A stretch of DNA of 64,000 bases from Nephrocerus scutellatus (GCA_947095585.1 OX352764.1:3333001-3397000), one strand, 5' to 3'; positions 1 to 12,300 are shown, counted from the first letter of the stretch. The notes: generated from the sequence alone by a model not told the origin. Made by a program: numbers and translations.

Positions 1-19
1 TATAACGAATAAATGAGAA

Positions 20-290
20 TGTCATCTTTCAGGCTTTGTGAAGAAGCGGAGGAGACCCCGTGGGACCTTCTCAATGCGGAACAACGATCCGACAGAGAAG
101 AGACCATATGGGAACCCTCGCAATCGCAAGGTCTGCCCAACATTCACTGAACCCACTCCATATCATTAAGTTCCTAAGGTATAGAGTGTGTTCTGTAGGC
201 ATGTGCATGTACTGTTCCCAAAGCACAAGTCAGAGGAAAGCGCATTGGATCCACCTGAGTCGCTGTGCTACTAGTATACACCCTTTTTTT
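20..290 (+). pseudogene. C-terminal scrap of RNase H-class non-LTR retroelement
   Basis: A short frameshifted stretch reads CEEAEETPWDLL and then, in another frame, RRDHMGTLAIARS followed by LNPLHIIKFL. The order cysteine/acidic/ETP-x-x-LL, then R-rich, then an ILRFL-like motif resembles the cysteine-bearing C-terminal tail after RNase H in LOA/R1/I-group non-LTR retrotransposons. A similar tail is seen at 17.6 and 32.4 kb in this window. No start codon or upstream domain is present because the window edge cuts it. The match is short and spans two frames, so it could be chance. Confidence 0.35.
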
Positions 291-1800
291 ATCATCATCG
301 TCATCATTATCATCAAATTTATTCTGCTGAAGTACGCCCTAGAATTTTTAGATTTTATTATCCTATATTCTAAATGATTTTAAGCAAAAAATTAGGTTTT
401 TAGAATTAAAATAACTTCGCTCATAAAACCCCCTTCAAAGTTCACGTGTCTGTGAGAATTTGTTTTTCCCGAAATTACCATGTGGCTGCTGTTTTAATTT
501 TATTTGTGATTTATGTTTGTTTTTATGTATTTCCCCTATATTCAAAGGCATACTACATTTCCAGCGTAATTTCTGCGGCTCCACAGCATGCGGTTATATT
601 TAAAAAATTAATCATTTTAATGTTTACATACCTGAAACGAGAAGAGAGGAAAAAAATCAATAAAACATACAACAAAGAAGAAGCAAATATTTAAATTTTT
701 TGGCACATATCTATGGAAATATCTACAGAATTCAACACCTGCTCGCTGGCGAGATAAACAATCGGATTTATTGTCCGTTCAGTGGTTATCTTTGGACATC
801 AATCGAAAGGTGAAGAATGCGCGAAAATCACAAATGGTTTTCTTCTTGTTGTTTGGAACATAAATCAAAATATTGGCAAATATTCAAAAAACATAAATAT
901 ACATCAATTGGGGGATAGATACACAAAACCAAAGACAAAGACACAAAGTATCTCTTTACACTTAACATGAAAAGATTCTATTGAAGATTTATTTCTGAGT
1001 AGCTGGATGCAATGCTGATCAATTGGATACCCCCCGTTTCTAGGTCAAGACACTTTGTACGGAAACGAAAATGTGGATTTGTGTTTTACCACAGAGACGA
1101 CCTCGAAAGTTTAGTTTTGTGTCAGCTAATGGGTTAGGGTTATAGATGGTGAAAGTATAAGGCACTTGCACAGTGCTAAGTGCGCTTAATCATTCCAAAA
1201 TCTTATTTTTGTGGATAGAGTGCGATGCACCAATTTATTGTTCCTGCATACGGTTCTAATTGCCATTTTAAGCAGCAGCAGCATATGCATTAGATAAACA
1301 GACAGACATTCAGAAAAACACAGAGGATCTAGCACAAAAATATCATTTCCATTTTTGAAGCGCTCTAACGCCAGCGGACGAAATTGCTGCCTCAACTAAG
1401 CTAAACAGTTCTTCATCAATCTGTAAGCATATGGCGGAATTCAATGGGACGGCCAAACACCCAGGGCATTTTCATTATAAATTTTATTTAAATTTAGTTC
1501 AATTGAGTGCATCAGATGTGCAGATAACAGCTCCGAAACGAATAGAACTCTTCTCGACATGATTGTTGCCGATCACAATTATTATTAATTTACAGGGTGC
1601 AATGTAACTTATTGCTTGCATTAGCCAAGTCGGAATGGGTTGACAGACAGATGAACGCGATCTGCGACGGAAGTACGCTGTGTGGGAATTTTGTGCTTTT
1701 AATTGACCCAATTGCCAAGCAAGTCGTTCCTGTGTATTCTACATTCGAGCTTTAATCGTAGCCAAAAAAAAATTGCTTTGCATTACCAGTTAGAGGAACA
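291..1800. other. AT-rich DNA without recognised gene
   Basis: Short open frames here (for example 446-694 and 1186-1395) have no recognisable domain, poor composition and no credible splice context. I see no repeat family that recurs elsewhere in the window. Confidence 0.6.
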
Positions 1801-1846
1801 GATAATAATAAAATTTGGCACGACAGACCGTTGCGGTCCAAGGCCT
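1801..1846 (-). repeat. Truncated repeat end with ATT-type tail
   Basis: On the minus strand the block GGACCGCAACGGTCTGTCG is followed by a few bases and an ATT-rich microsatellite. The same block and tail recur at about 21437-21483 in the same orientation. A unique segment running into a trinucleotide tail is the usual look of a 5'-truncated non-LTR retroelement end, but no coding part is attached, so the family is unknown. Confidence 0.45.
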
Positions 1847-2482
1847 AACTTATCTCGGTCATTTGTGTTGTGCGTGTTATATTTTTGCACACAAATGAAA
1901 GAGACCAACATTTCCGAAAAGCGAATTGAGAAGCTTTCCATGATAAGTTATTACTTTTGGCGTTTGTCAGACATTCGAGGGAGATGGGGCCGTGAAAAGT
2001 ACTTTTTGGTGGTCCTGCTCAGAAGTCAAACGCACGAACCACTAGAGCCACAGGCGTCCACAGAGAAACAGATAAGGTAGGATATTATTTAAGACAGTTT
2101 TAATTCTATTTCACTTTTGACTGTCGGACATTATTGTCTTAGCTTTTCAGCCTTTGTTTAGTAAAATTTAAGTCATACTGACAGGCTGCTTACGAAAAAC
2201 TACAATAGCCTTTTGGAGAGTTAAAAAGTTTGGTTTCAATTGCAGTAGGTTGTATCTTGATCCCCTGACCGTAAATGTGAATCAAATGTTTATGGCCGGG
2301 GCTGCTACAAATACATACTGCGAATCAGACCTAACCAATTGGGCTTTCTCAAACCTAATAGGTCGAATAATTCGACTTGAACCGCGTTTAACTCGTCTTT
2401 CCGCCTTAAAACGTCACATTTCATTTCCTAAAAACATAAAGAATTATAATCATAGTAAGCTGTACACAACCGTAATCCGTTT
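1847..2482. other. Unassigned DNA
   Basis: No recognisable coding sequence. The frames at 1703-2080 and 2250-2486 lack domain signatures and are probably chance openings. Confidence 0.5.
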
Positions 2483-3300
2483 CTAACTTCACGCAAACCC
2501 TCTCCACCGTTCCCTACATAAAGCCGATGTCACCCAGTTTGGGAGTCCTAAAGTCTGGGCGTCCTGGTCTACGCCATTTTTCCAGTCTTGCTGTCGTGTA
2601 TAAATCCTTTCCGAGACGAATCCTCTTCGCTGATGCGAATTAGGGTCCTGCCTACGGGAGCCCACTATTATTCTCTTAACGTTATTGACATCACAGTAAC
2701 GCTTGTTAATCTCATCATTGAATAGACAGACTCCAGAATAGTCGTTCCTCATATATGGAGTCAAAAATTCTCTGTAAGACTCTTCTATCCCGCCTACCGG
2801 ATCCTACTATTATTCTCTTTACACTTTTGATATCACGCGTACACTTGTAGATCTCATCATTCAAGAGTGTTCAGAATAGTCGTTCTTCACATACGTGGTC
2901 AACAATTCTCCGTAAGACCTTCTTATCTAGGGTCTTATCACTGAATAGACTCCAGAATAGTCGCTCCTTACAAACAGAGTTAAAAATTATTCGTAAAACT
3001 TTTCTAACATGCCTGTCGAAATCGTAAAGAGAATAATAGTAGGCTTCCTACTACGTATTATTATCTTTACGAATTCGACATCATGGGGACACTTGTAGAT
3101 CTCGTCATTCAAAATTCTTTGTAAGACTTTTCTATCCTAAAGAGAATAATAGTACGCTTCATACTATAATTCTTTTTACGATTTCGACATCATGGGAACA
3201 CTTGTAGTTCTCGTCATTGAAGAGTCTTCAGAATAGTTGTTCTTCACATATGTGGTAAAAAATTCTCCGAAAGACCTTCCTATCAAACGTGGGTAAAAGG
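2483..3300 (-). pseudogene. RTE non-LTR 3' region expanded into tandem degenerate units
   Basis: The low-coordinate end matches the 3' coding end of the RTE copies at 43.1 and 53.4 kb (shared words such as gggcgtcctggtctacgcca and cattcttcacatacg-like blocks). The minus-strand frame 2764-2489 contains the degenerate FNDEI..RYCDVNNVKRI block of the RTE C-terminus. From about 2664 to 3290 the block 'attattctcttta...gacatca...acttgtagatctcatcatt...cagaatagtcgttc...aattctccgtaagac' recurs about five times in units of roughly 80-150 bp, each diverged. Two of the units also carry inverted copies forming near-perfect palindromes (3014-3079 and about 3138-3176). No function is expected. Whether the units arose by slippage, nested insertion or recombination cannot be told from one locus. 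Confidence 0.7.
3014..3079. repeat. Near-perfect palindrome inside RTE-derived array
   Basis: The left arm (3014-3043) and right arm (3047-3079) are reverse complements over about 30 bp with a 3-nt spacer. The arms contain tgtcgaa, tcgtaaag and aataata. A second, shorter palindrome of the same type lies at about 3138-3176. Confidence 0.8.
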
Positions 3301-5655
3301 TCAGCATCAAATATCGAATCCATATGTAACTAATAGTATGATCATTGTCTCATATATTAGCAGTTTCTTATGTATGTTATATGTTGGATTTAAAGACAGG
3401 CTAAGTAGGATTTGTTTAAAGTCCTACGGTGGTCTTAAGGGGAGTCTTGAGGTAGGTCTTGAGGTGGTTTTGAGAGGGTATTTTTAAAATTACATAAATC
3501 TTCTTTTGACGTTAAGCAGTTGAGGTTTAAAAAAAGATTAAGAGAACATCAAACTCTTATCGTAGTTCTTTTATTTTAATTAATATTGTTGGTAAGACAG
3601 AGGTGTAGTGTTTTATGGTGGGATTTTTGTTTTGTTAATTAGTACACGGTTCAAGGAATTGTGGGGTATTTGACATTAAACTAAATAATACAACCTAGGA
3701 GCCAGTTTATTCGTATAATGATCTGGAGGCACACTCGTTTGTTTATGAACTGCTTGGTCCTCCAGCTCCTATATGTAGTTGTATTTATCTGTGTACATTC
3801 ATATAGGACTGACATAAGGCCTTTTAGATCTCTTAACAACTTCTAGCTTAGTTAAGTAGTGCTCTTGGTACATACACTCTTGCCTCAACCCCTTGTTAAG
3901 TACAGGACAGTGACAAAGTACACTTTGGTGCAATGTAATTTGTCTTCCCCTTGATAAGTCCGAAAAAGCAACAATTGGCTATCACCACGATTCATAAGCA
4001 ACAAATAACTACCGTCGACTTCTTGCACCACCAGGCAGCAGTAGCGCAATAAATATTTACGTTGACTAAATACGGTGTGGCACGCTTCTCCGCACTGCTT
4101 ACTCAATGCTTATTGTTCAATTAGATATTACTAATTAGCTTCTCACAATTTTTAGCTGGCTGTGCTTTGCTGATTTGATTTTATTTGCAAATGCAAAAAA
4201 TTACGTAAGCAACAGTTCAGTTTGTAAGCTTGGAGTTAAAATGCGAAACGGCCTTTGACGGTTCGAACGTTGGCATAAAAATACACAGCTCAGTAAGGCA
4301 AGCAGGCAAGTGAGTTGGGAAATAAAACACGAAAATAATTAATAAAACTCCATGCTCAGTGTTTGGCTGTCGCCACCTCCCGTAGTACTTATACTTATGG
4401 ATGTGTAATTAACAAACCACATTGAGCGTAAAACTATATAGATACTTGGTAATAGAGCATAAAAATTGCACTCTGTTTCTGCCAGAGTCGATCTTGAAAA
4501 CGACGACGACGACAACAACGGTGACGGTGTGTTATTTTCTTGAAGGCTGATATGTATCTTGTGAGATACATCTGTCGACAATATCTATTATCTATCAGAT
4601 ACAAAACAAACAAACTTCAATGGATACAATTGTTGTTGTTTCTTCTCATTGATACATTCATTATTTATTTATATTTTGTTTCTGCTTCCCGTTCGTTCGA
4701 GCTTGCAACAAACAATCTGTGCACCTAATCGGCGATGGAATGAAATGCGAAAACAAAAATCAATCTGAATATGTATCTACATAAAATAAGGTCTGTTTGT
4801 TGTTTTCGTTGTTGCTTTTATCTACTTTATCACGTGGTGCACGATTTAACTTCCGACTGTGTCGACTTCACAATGCAATTCGATAATTTAAATCGTTAAA
4901 TGTTATAAACAATAATAATTTTTCTTTTTTTGAATATTATATTCCAGTTATGATTGGGTAGATTCACAAGTTTCCATTTGAATGATCTGTTCATTCGTAT
5001 TATAACGATGATGATGACTTTTGAATTGTGAATGTTGGCCGCTGGTTTTGATGTCTAATCAAAACAAATCACACACTGAATTTGATGATAATTATATCGA
5101 AATGCAAATCTTGCAAATTAAGTTGTGAGTTGAGTAGTTTTTTCATTTTATCATTTCATTAGCAATGATTATAGAAATACATATATCAGATGCAGATTCG
5201 TAATTTACGAATTGAATTTTGTTAAATAACTGGGCTCCGCATAATTGATAGACGTTCAGATGAAATGAAATACAATGGAAAAACAAACTGATGGTTATGA
5301 CAGTGAAATGATCAACTAAAATTTATAAATAGATTCGTTACGAAAGCATAAGGTGTGCTAAAGTACATATTTTGGTCATTTTTATTTTGTATTATATTAA
5401 AAACATAAGAATAGTTAATAAACCTTGCATTCTATTGATTCAAATTACTAGATATACATACGTACCTATACCGACAAGAGAAATATTGAACTGTTGAAGT
5501 TGTAACTATGTTCCTTTCGATCTAATTTCTCCGTTTTGTCCCTCCCCCGACTTCGTTCAGCATATTTCGGCAACCATATAAAAGCAGTGAGCACACAACC
5601 GCACGTATGTTATTTGCCATATGAGCGTTATAAATTCAGAATGTACGAGCAAGTA
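3301..5655. other. Unassigned AT-rich DNA
   Basis: No coding sequence recognised. About 3418-3490 has a G/T-rich run of diverged gtcttgaggtggt-like words, the same type as the large array at 35.2-36.2 kb. A TATAAAAG word at 5577 has no convincing initiator 30 bp downstream. The frames at 3885-4106 and 4339-4728 show no domain. Confidence 0.5.
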
Positions 5656-5880
5656 CATAAAATTCCCACACGGCTTTAGGTTCGCTAAATTTAGCATAAC
5701 ACATATATGGAATGCCATGCCAAGCTCTGTCTTCCCAAATCACATGATCCACAGGCATTCAAAACACAAGCTCATAGACATCTCCTCTTTTCTCTTCCTT
5801 TTCCTTAACGCCAACGCTGTGCCAAGCATACAGCCGGGCTATAAGGGTGCGAACCCCCGAACGAACCAGACCACTAAGAT
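5656..5880 (+). pseudogene. CR1-like non-LTR 3' terminal fragment
   Basis: The frame beginning near 5621 contains ITHIWNAMPSSVFPN followed by RHSKHKLIDISSFLFLFLN. This matches the C-terminal block WNALPSSVFPHHY..Q.F of the CR1-like copies at 17.3, 25.5 (minus) and 30.5 kb (minus). In active elements this is the end of the reverse transcriptase ORF, so this copy is strongly 5'-truncated. The sequence after about 5850 is not shared with the other copies. Confidence 0.65.
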
Positions 5881-6455
5881 AAGTTTCTACCAAACCAAAC
5901 CAGTACATTTTTGGTGTGCTGAATTCAGCAACATGAATTATCAAGGACCAAGCGACAGTCTAAAAACTGCGCAAATAACTTTTGGTTGTGTCCCATTTGA
6001 TGCAACAACAAATTTCCAGACGGGACGAGAGTCTTTAAAACCACGTCAGTACCCACTCTTTGCTTTCGTGTCTAGTTTTATATGCCTTCAGCCTTCCCTC
6101 CTTGCTGTCGTGCCTTATATTATAGGCCTTAAGCGTCATTCTTCCCCGTAAGACAATTTAATTTAGCGTTCGGTCGCTCTGCTGTCAGTAATAAGTGAGC
6201 AATACGCATCATGCTGGTCAAGTATTTCTGGCCAGCACACCGAACAATTCAGTGACATAGTCACTACCCCTGTTCAGCAGCCGCCGCCTTTGCTGATTCT
6301 CTCACCCATCTGCACCTATTTTGCCAAATTTGGGCTGATACTCCACAGACACATACACTCGCTAGTACGCCACAAAGTCTATTTAGTTCCAAAGAAATAG
6401 AAATAGGGTTCTTTCCATAACACTGGCTACGACTCAATTACAAGAGCAAGCAGTA
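5881..6455. other. Unassigned DNA between two retroelement fragments
   Basis: No confident coding match. Part of it may be the unrecognisable upstream portion of the reverse transcriptase fragment that follows. Confidence 0.4.
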
Positions 6456-6990
6456 GCAGGGATATCGAGGGCTTGACCAACCAATGGATAAAAGCCATGC
6501 TTGAAAGTCTAGTCATCACTTCCTCCTCAGGGGAGGGGGAGTGTCTGTGTCGTTGACTACAGCTAATGGCTGTCCGCAAGGAGGTGTCCTTCCTCCCCTT
6601 CTGTGGTCACTCGTTATAGACAACCTTCTAGCCCGTTCTACATAGATCAGGCTACATCGCCATTGGTTATGCTGATTATTTGGCGATCATTATTAGCGGT
6701 AAGCACATCGCGACCAATATAAATGTCATGAAATGTGCGTTACGTCACGTCCTAGAATGGTGCAACAGAGATGGGCTCCTTGCAAACCCGTTCTAGTGCT
6801 TTCACGAAAAGAAGACTGTCCGAGTTGTGACCTATTATCATAAAAGGCACTACATAAGAGTATTCCAGGGGGATATCGCATATACCTAAGCTAGCCCTTT
6901 GACCATTGTGCCTGATTTAAGCCGTGATGTCCTTTTACTGAGAATCTGGTTTGCCAAGCACAAGGTAAGCAACAAAACCAAACTCTATCA
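6456..6990 (+). pseudogene. Reverse transcriptase fragment, LOA/R1-group non-LTR
   Basis: Conceptual translation across frameshifts gives WIKAMLES..I..S, then ANGCPQGGVLPPLLWSLV, then GYIAIGYADYLAIIISGK, then LEWCNRDGLLANPF. These are the reverse transcriptase motifs GCPQGGVLSPLLW (motif B), YADD (here YADY, so the second catalytic aspartate is lost) and W-C-x-x-x-GL-x-x-NP. The fragment has neither endonuclease nor RNase H and carries stops, for example after LLARST. It is a dead remnant of the same broad class as the copy at 8.9-10.5 kb. Confidence 0.7.
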
Positions 6991-7129
6991 AAGAATATAG
7001 AGCGGTTTTTAATCGGCGGATACATATTTTTTATACGTACATCACAATTCCCTTAAAGTGAGTTCTACAGCTCAAACAAAAATTGGCTCTTTGGAGGTTT
7101 AAAAACCAAACTATAAACAATAAACTTCC

Positions 7130-7275
7130 AAATTTTTACAGAAGGTGTTGTCATCGGAGATCCCAGAGTGTGCAAAGTTTGAATAAAATCGGGTTTTAGG
7201 AAGGGGATAAAAAGGTTATCATAAGGTTTGACCACAAACAATCACATCCGGACGCAAAGTTAATACAGAGAATTT
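7130..7275 (+). repeat. Dispersed non-coding repeat, copy 1
   Basis: This block (agaaggtgttgtcatcgg ... caaagtttgaataaaat ... cacaaacaatcacatccgg ... agagaattt) aligns with 40588-40735 over its whole length with many substitutions. No protein is encoded. The second copy interrupts a retroelement, showing that the unit is or was mobile, or travels with something mobile. Confidence 0.6.
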
Positions 7276-8735
7276 ATCAAAATTGCAATCACACTGACCT
7301 TTAGCTGTTTTCTAATGTCCCAATCGGCAAATTCCACCTCCCCAGAGTTAGCCGACTGATGTGTTGCACAATTTCTAGAATTAAATTCTGGTAACAGTCA
7401 CAAATTATGCCATCATCATCGCCGCAAGCGAAGCAATTCGTTTTCCTTTGATGCAAATGGAAGTAGAAGACTTGTGTCGTTTGACTTTCGTTGATAGACG
7501 ATGATCGGCGGCCATTTTCAATCAATGTGGCGAGGGGAGTAGGGAATATCTAGTCCTCTAGCAAAGATAGCAAAGACTATGAACGATGATGCTAGGGACT
7601 ATGGAGTATTGTGACTAGCCGGGAGCGGTGTGCATTCGTTTTATATCGGAAAACTCCCATTGGAACAACAAAAACCAAGTGAAGAAGAAAAAGAAGAAGG
7701 AGAAAAAGGCATCAAAGGTCTGGAAATTTGCAGGCAACAAAAATCCGAGGCTACTCGAATTTTTTGTTGGTTTGTTGCCTGTGTGTGACAGCCTCCTGTG
7801 CATTTGTAATTGTATTTGGTTCTGTCCCTGTGTTTGGTGGTTTTTCGTTTCAGACATAGGCGTTTGTTTGCTTATGCTATACACGATAAACTCGACAGAA
7901 AACAACTCAAATGAATATCCTATCCTATCCACTGATGATGTTTTCCTAGTGTTGTTGTTCAATTTCCATTCGAACAAGAAATAAAACGACCACCCACTTC
8001 CGGCTCGCCAGAGCAACAATAAACGGAAAAGCGCAACATTCATTCACATGTAAATGTCGTCGATATAAAGGACCCCAGTTTTGCACCGTTGGGCTGACTG
8101 ACACAAAGGGCCAAAACCATTGAATGTCACACGTGCACTCAATTACAATCGTACAAACGGAATTGACACAGGATACATTTTAATGGAGCGCATAGGAAAT
8201 CCTGCAGAACCAGTCTGTAAAGGTACGTGAATTCTTTGAAATGTCTTTTCTCATTAAAAGAAGGGTTCGATACTTGCACAGGAACTCAAGGGATATAAGT
8301 TCTTAAATTACTACTTTTTGTCAAGTAATGTCTGGCCTTCAAAAGGAACAGTTGTTTGTGTCATTACGCAACGATATATAATCCTCTTTATTCCCTTTTC
8401 AAATGTTACACTAAATGCGTTTTAATGACCAGGAACACAGATGATATGGAAGAATGTCGCACACACAATTTCACAGTTCATTTGCAGAGTGCCTGCTAGT
8501 GCGTAGTTTTGATGATGAGTCGTCTGTCTAACCTTGTTATGCTTTGCAATGAATGGTCAACCAGCTTCAGATAGTAGTTATTAACGAGATTCCGCAGTGT
8601 GTCCACGGGAAACCACGAAATATTCCAACGTAAATTGTAAAACGCGCAAAATATTGCGAACTTTTTCCTGTTCTTTTGCAATCAATTCCATTTGCTATTT
8701 TAGAGTCTGGACAGCCGAAATTCCAAGAGTCTCTT
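7276..8735. other. Unassigned DNA
   Basis: Overlapping open frames on both strands at 7615-8043 and 7628-7984 come from A- and K-codon-rich sequence without domain features. A minus-strand ATG near 7515 has a good GAAAATGG context but opens only about 36 codons with no clear donor. I do not call a gene. Confidence 0.5.
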
Positions 8736-10563
8736 ATAGCTTAGACTATAGTGTTTGGAGGCGCAAAAGGGGGCTCACAAACGAAGCTGAAATTGAAGAA
8801 AGAGCACGAATTGTGTGAAAATCCTTAATGGATAACTTTGTTGAGTCCTGTCCAGCTAGAAAGGAGTGGAACGGGTGGCTCCAGATGGAAGAAATATCAC
8901 CAGATATGATTGGTATGTAGCAGTAAATGTGGCTAAATTTCTCTATTTCGTCCTTCAAGGATTTTAAGACACCAGGTCCAGATGGTATATACCCAATAAG
9001 GCTGAAACATGGTGGTAATAGACTTATAGACGAGGAAAACCTGATATATACATCTAGTTTGACCTCCGGTATGTTCCGAAATGGCAAAAGCGACTACTCA
9101 CTGGCTAAAAGCTTCAGACCAAACAGTCTTTCATCATTTGTGCTAAAATGTCTTGAACGCTTGGTTGAGATGTATATTAGGTCGAATGTACTCAAAAGAA
9201 ATCCCTTAAATGTAAATCAACACGCCTATCAGCGTAATAAATCCTGTGAGTCTGCTCTTCAAGGTCTTGTTTTTAGGATTGATAAGAGCATGATGAGCGG
9301 AGCCTTCACCATAGCGGTGTTTATTGATATTGAGGGAGCTTTTGACAACGCTACCTTTGACTCGATGTGCAACTCTGCTGAGAGGCATGGAGTGGAACCA
9401 ACCCTAATCCATCGGGATGCACTACATTCTTTCCCGCCGGCTTCTACAGACAAGCGATAATATGGATGATAAAGTTACGGTCGAAGTCGCGAAGGTGGAG
9501 TCCTTTCGCCGCTTCTATGGTGCCTCGTTTTCGATTCTTTGCTCGAAGAAGTTGGTCAACTAGATAAACACATACAAGCTTATGCGGACCATGAATGTCT
9601 TATTCATTTCAATAAATCCCTCAGGGCCACCTGTATAAATCTACAGACAGCTCTGAATCGGTTGGATAACTGATGCAGCAGAAATGAACTATCGGCAAAT
9701 CCGAGTAATACTACTGAAGTTTTATTTAGTCGTTAGCGTAAATTCGATGGTCTTATTCCTCCTGTACTAAAAGGATTCACTTTGCCAATCTCCACGGAAG
9801 TCAAATATCTAGGAGTAATTCTAGATTGCAAGATGATGTGGAAGATTCACCTGGAATCGAGAAAATCGAAAGCTCAGTTTCAATGTAAAAGAGTATTTGG
9901 TAAATTGTGAGGGCTGAGTCTGAAAATGGTACACTGGTTGGCTTTACTTAAAGATAGTCAGACCCGTTCTCACCTACGCGGCAGTAGTTTGTCTGAGAGT
10001 GGCTAAAAAGACACGAAAAACAAATTGCTAAGGAACGTCTGCCTGGGAAAAAGGGACGCAATGCGCTCTACATTGGCAGATGCTCTCAATACACTGCTAA
10101 ATGTGCCACCTCTGGATATAGTTACTCAGATGGAAGCGGTAAAGCGGTGGGTATTGAAACATATTTCAAAATGTTTCGGAATAAATTCATACGCTTCTGA
10201 TGCCTGTGGACAGTACTGTACCATTTCTTAGGTTCAAAAGACGATATAAAGTTCAATACCCTAGCCGGGGAAAGGTAGAGAATTTAACTGAGGTCCTTAG
10301 GGAATCCGAACCGATGCAAGTCTTGCCTGGAGGAAGAAGAAACAACTTCGCATTTTCTTTGTAGCTATCCTGTTTTCTCCAGGCTACGGATGAACGTTTT
10401 TTTGGAAGGCATATAATAACGATTAAAGAACTCCGGTCGTGCTAGATCTAGATCTAGATCAATTCCCTCGATATCTTAAAGTAACGAAGTGATTTGAATA
10501 ATTAGCTCACTGGGAACGGGTACAATGGACCGACGACGGTCTAAGTGCTCTGGTGCGGTTTTT
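8736..10563 (+). pseudogene. LOA/R1-group non-LTR retroelement with near full-length RT
   Basis: The longest frame (8927-9460) carries the RT fingers and palm: KTPGPDGIYPIRL, FRPNSLSSFVLKCLERLVE, QHAYQRNKSCESAL and IAVFIDIEGAFDNATFDSM (motif A, catalytic D). Further frames continue with the SPLLW-type motif B region (about 9490-9530), AYADHECLIHF (about 9573-9605; YADD has become YADH), the KYLGVILDCKMMW motif (about 9805-9840) and thumb-like LNTLLNVPPLDI (about 10085-10130). A short C-terminal tail near 10310-10400 reads CLEEEETTSHF-like. The RNase H domain expected between thumb and tail is absent, so an internal deletion is likely at about 10230-10260. Multiple stops and the lost second aspartate make it inactive. 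Confidence 0.8.
10442..10460. repeat. TAGATC short tandem repeat
   Basis: About three units of TAGATC lie in the 3' part of the preceding retroelement. Confidence 0.8.
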
Positions 10564-12300
10564 CTTAAAAGCCAACCAAGCCTTGCAAAATGCTACGCAA
10601 TTTTTTTTTGATAATCCAAAAGACAATCTCAAAAGAATGCTGCTGCTTGACCAAATTGTTGTTGTCATTTAAGTTAAGTGATAAGATTTTTTTAGTTTTA
10701 GCACTGTGTCGACTTTTTGTTGCACTGCATTGTGAATAATTTACAATGCAATGCAAGGCAATCAGACAGATAGTTGCTAATTCTGCTAAACAATTGTATC
10801 TCACGATCCGGCTCAAGTCAGAGGGAAAATCTCCACACCGAGTGAGTAAGCGAGCCGAGCCGTTTCATGTCGCCGCTGCTGTCGTCGCTGACATTTGTTT
10901 TGTTGTTGATATTCGCACTTCGTGAAGCATAAAAAATTGTCAACATGAAAGATTATGATTAAATGTGATGGGATGAGATGTATCGCCGAATGGAAATCTA
11001 ATAGCAGAGCCGAGCAAACCGGTTTGGGAAAAGCCCACGCAACCAGGCGCTGGAAAATATCAGAAAACAGATAATCAAAAGCTGAATCGTCAAACAATTA
11101 AATTATCCACGCTCTGTATGCAGCAGATACAAGATTTTCCATCTCAATGGAGATTTGCTTTATGGCGTTTGAGACGAGTACTTTCTGGGATGTAGATAAT
11201 TGAATTAGGAGGCTCCTCAAGCACCTGGCACCGCGTACTTCAAGCCGAGACGAGCGTGCTCACTTTCAAATTGATTAATGTGAGAGTATCTTGCCAGCGC
11301 AGCGGCGGAAAGAGACCTTAGTCTTAGAGGGTTAGAGGCACTACTGCCTTGCAGCACAAAGGGTTAATTCAATTTGATACATTCGGCGCTTCTATGACTG
11401 CATTTTCTAATCCACATCATATGTTCACGTGAGGTGCATTATTGAAAGTGCGATTCAGGAAAATTCCTCACTATTATTATTGTCACGACAATAATTTTCT
11501 CGTGAAGATGTTACTCAATTGGAAATGTTGGCTTCGTTTTTTATATTCAATTAGTATTTCCGGGTGAAAAGGATGAATAGAGGAAGGATTAGGAAGATAT
11601 GAAGCGAATTTGTTGACTGCTCTCGTGCATTACGAGAGATTCGCTATATTATATTTAAAAAAATCGATCCAGTTCCATACTCAGAAAGCACTAATCATAC
11701 TCCAATTTTTAAAAAAAATCGCCGTTTGATTAGTTGCCAAATACTCCCTGGATATTTATGATCGCACGCTTTCTCACTTTGTGCAACGAATGTTAACTCG
11801 TTGCTGCTGCATACTGCACAGGTTTTTGCCACTTAAATAAACAAATGCAGTGCAAAAAAAGTTTTAAAAAATTAATAGTTCATGTCTTTTGTTTATTAAA
11901 ACAACTAATGCAATAGGGTTCCTTTGTTGTTTGCATGTGGCACGCTAGATTCGCTTAATGCATGAGTCGAACCAACCGTGAACGAATGACGGTGATGGTG
12001 AGCTACTGCACTACTATAGACTAGAAGCCACCAATCGCTCGCTGGTCATTGCGGCGATGAGTCAACTAAAAACGCTGAAGGCGAATAGACCGCTGGTCGC
12101 GTCTTTCTCGTACTGCGGCAACGATCGATTCGATTTCGAGTGTAGCGTGAACAATAACCACTTAACCTCGTGCATGTGCGGATTTATGAGCTAATATTCT
12201 TCGTCAGCTATCCCGTTTTGAAGCAGCAGTAACGAGCAAACCTCACCGGTTTAATAAATATGTTTTGCGATTATTCCTTTCATTGCGTAACACACACCAA
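10564..12300. other. Transposon-poor DNA, possibly intronic or regulatory
   Basis: No transposon signature and no confident gene. The minus-strand frames 10565-10816 and 10813-11097 lack domains. The tract contains a 9-bp-arm palindrome at 11476-11495. Confidence 0.45.
11476..11495. repeat. 20-bp palindrome ATTATTGTC-AC-GACAATAAT
   Basis: Perfect 9-bp arms with a 2-bp centre. It could be a dimeric protein-binding site or chance; nothing nearby decides. Confidence 0.6.

Noticed and set aside
2243..2262. let-7-like string (gtaggttgtat)
   Set aside because: Only the central 11 bases match, the seed is not there, and no hairpin partner is nearby.
4261..4320. Possible promoter (cataaaaat then TCAGTA, then GTGAGT)
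   Set aside because: The TATA-like word is only about 17 bp from the initiator, too close, and the following leader leads nowhere.
7615..8043. 142-codon minus-strand frame and 118-codon plus frame over the same DNA
   Set aside because: Each mirrors the other across A/G-rich sequence. Neither has a domain, signal peptide or splice context.
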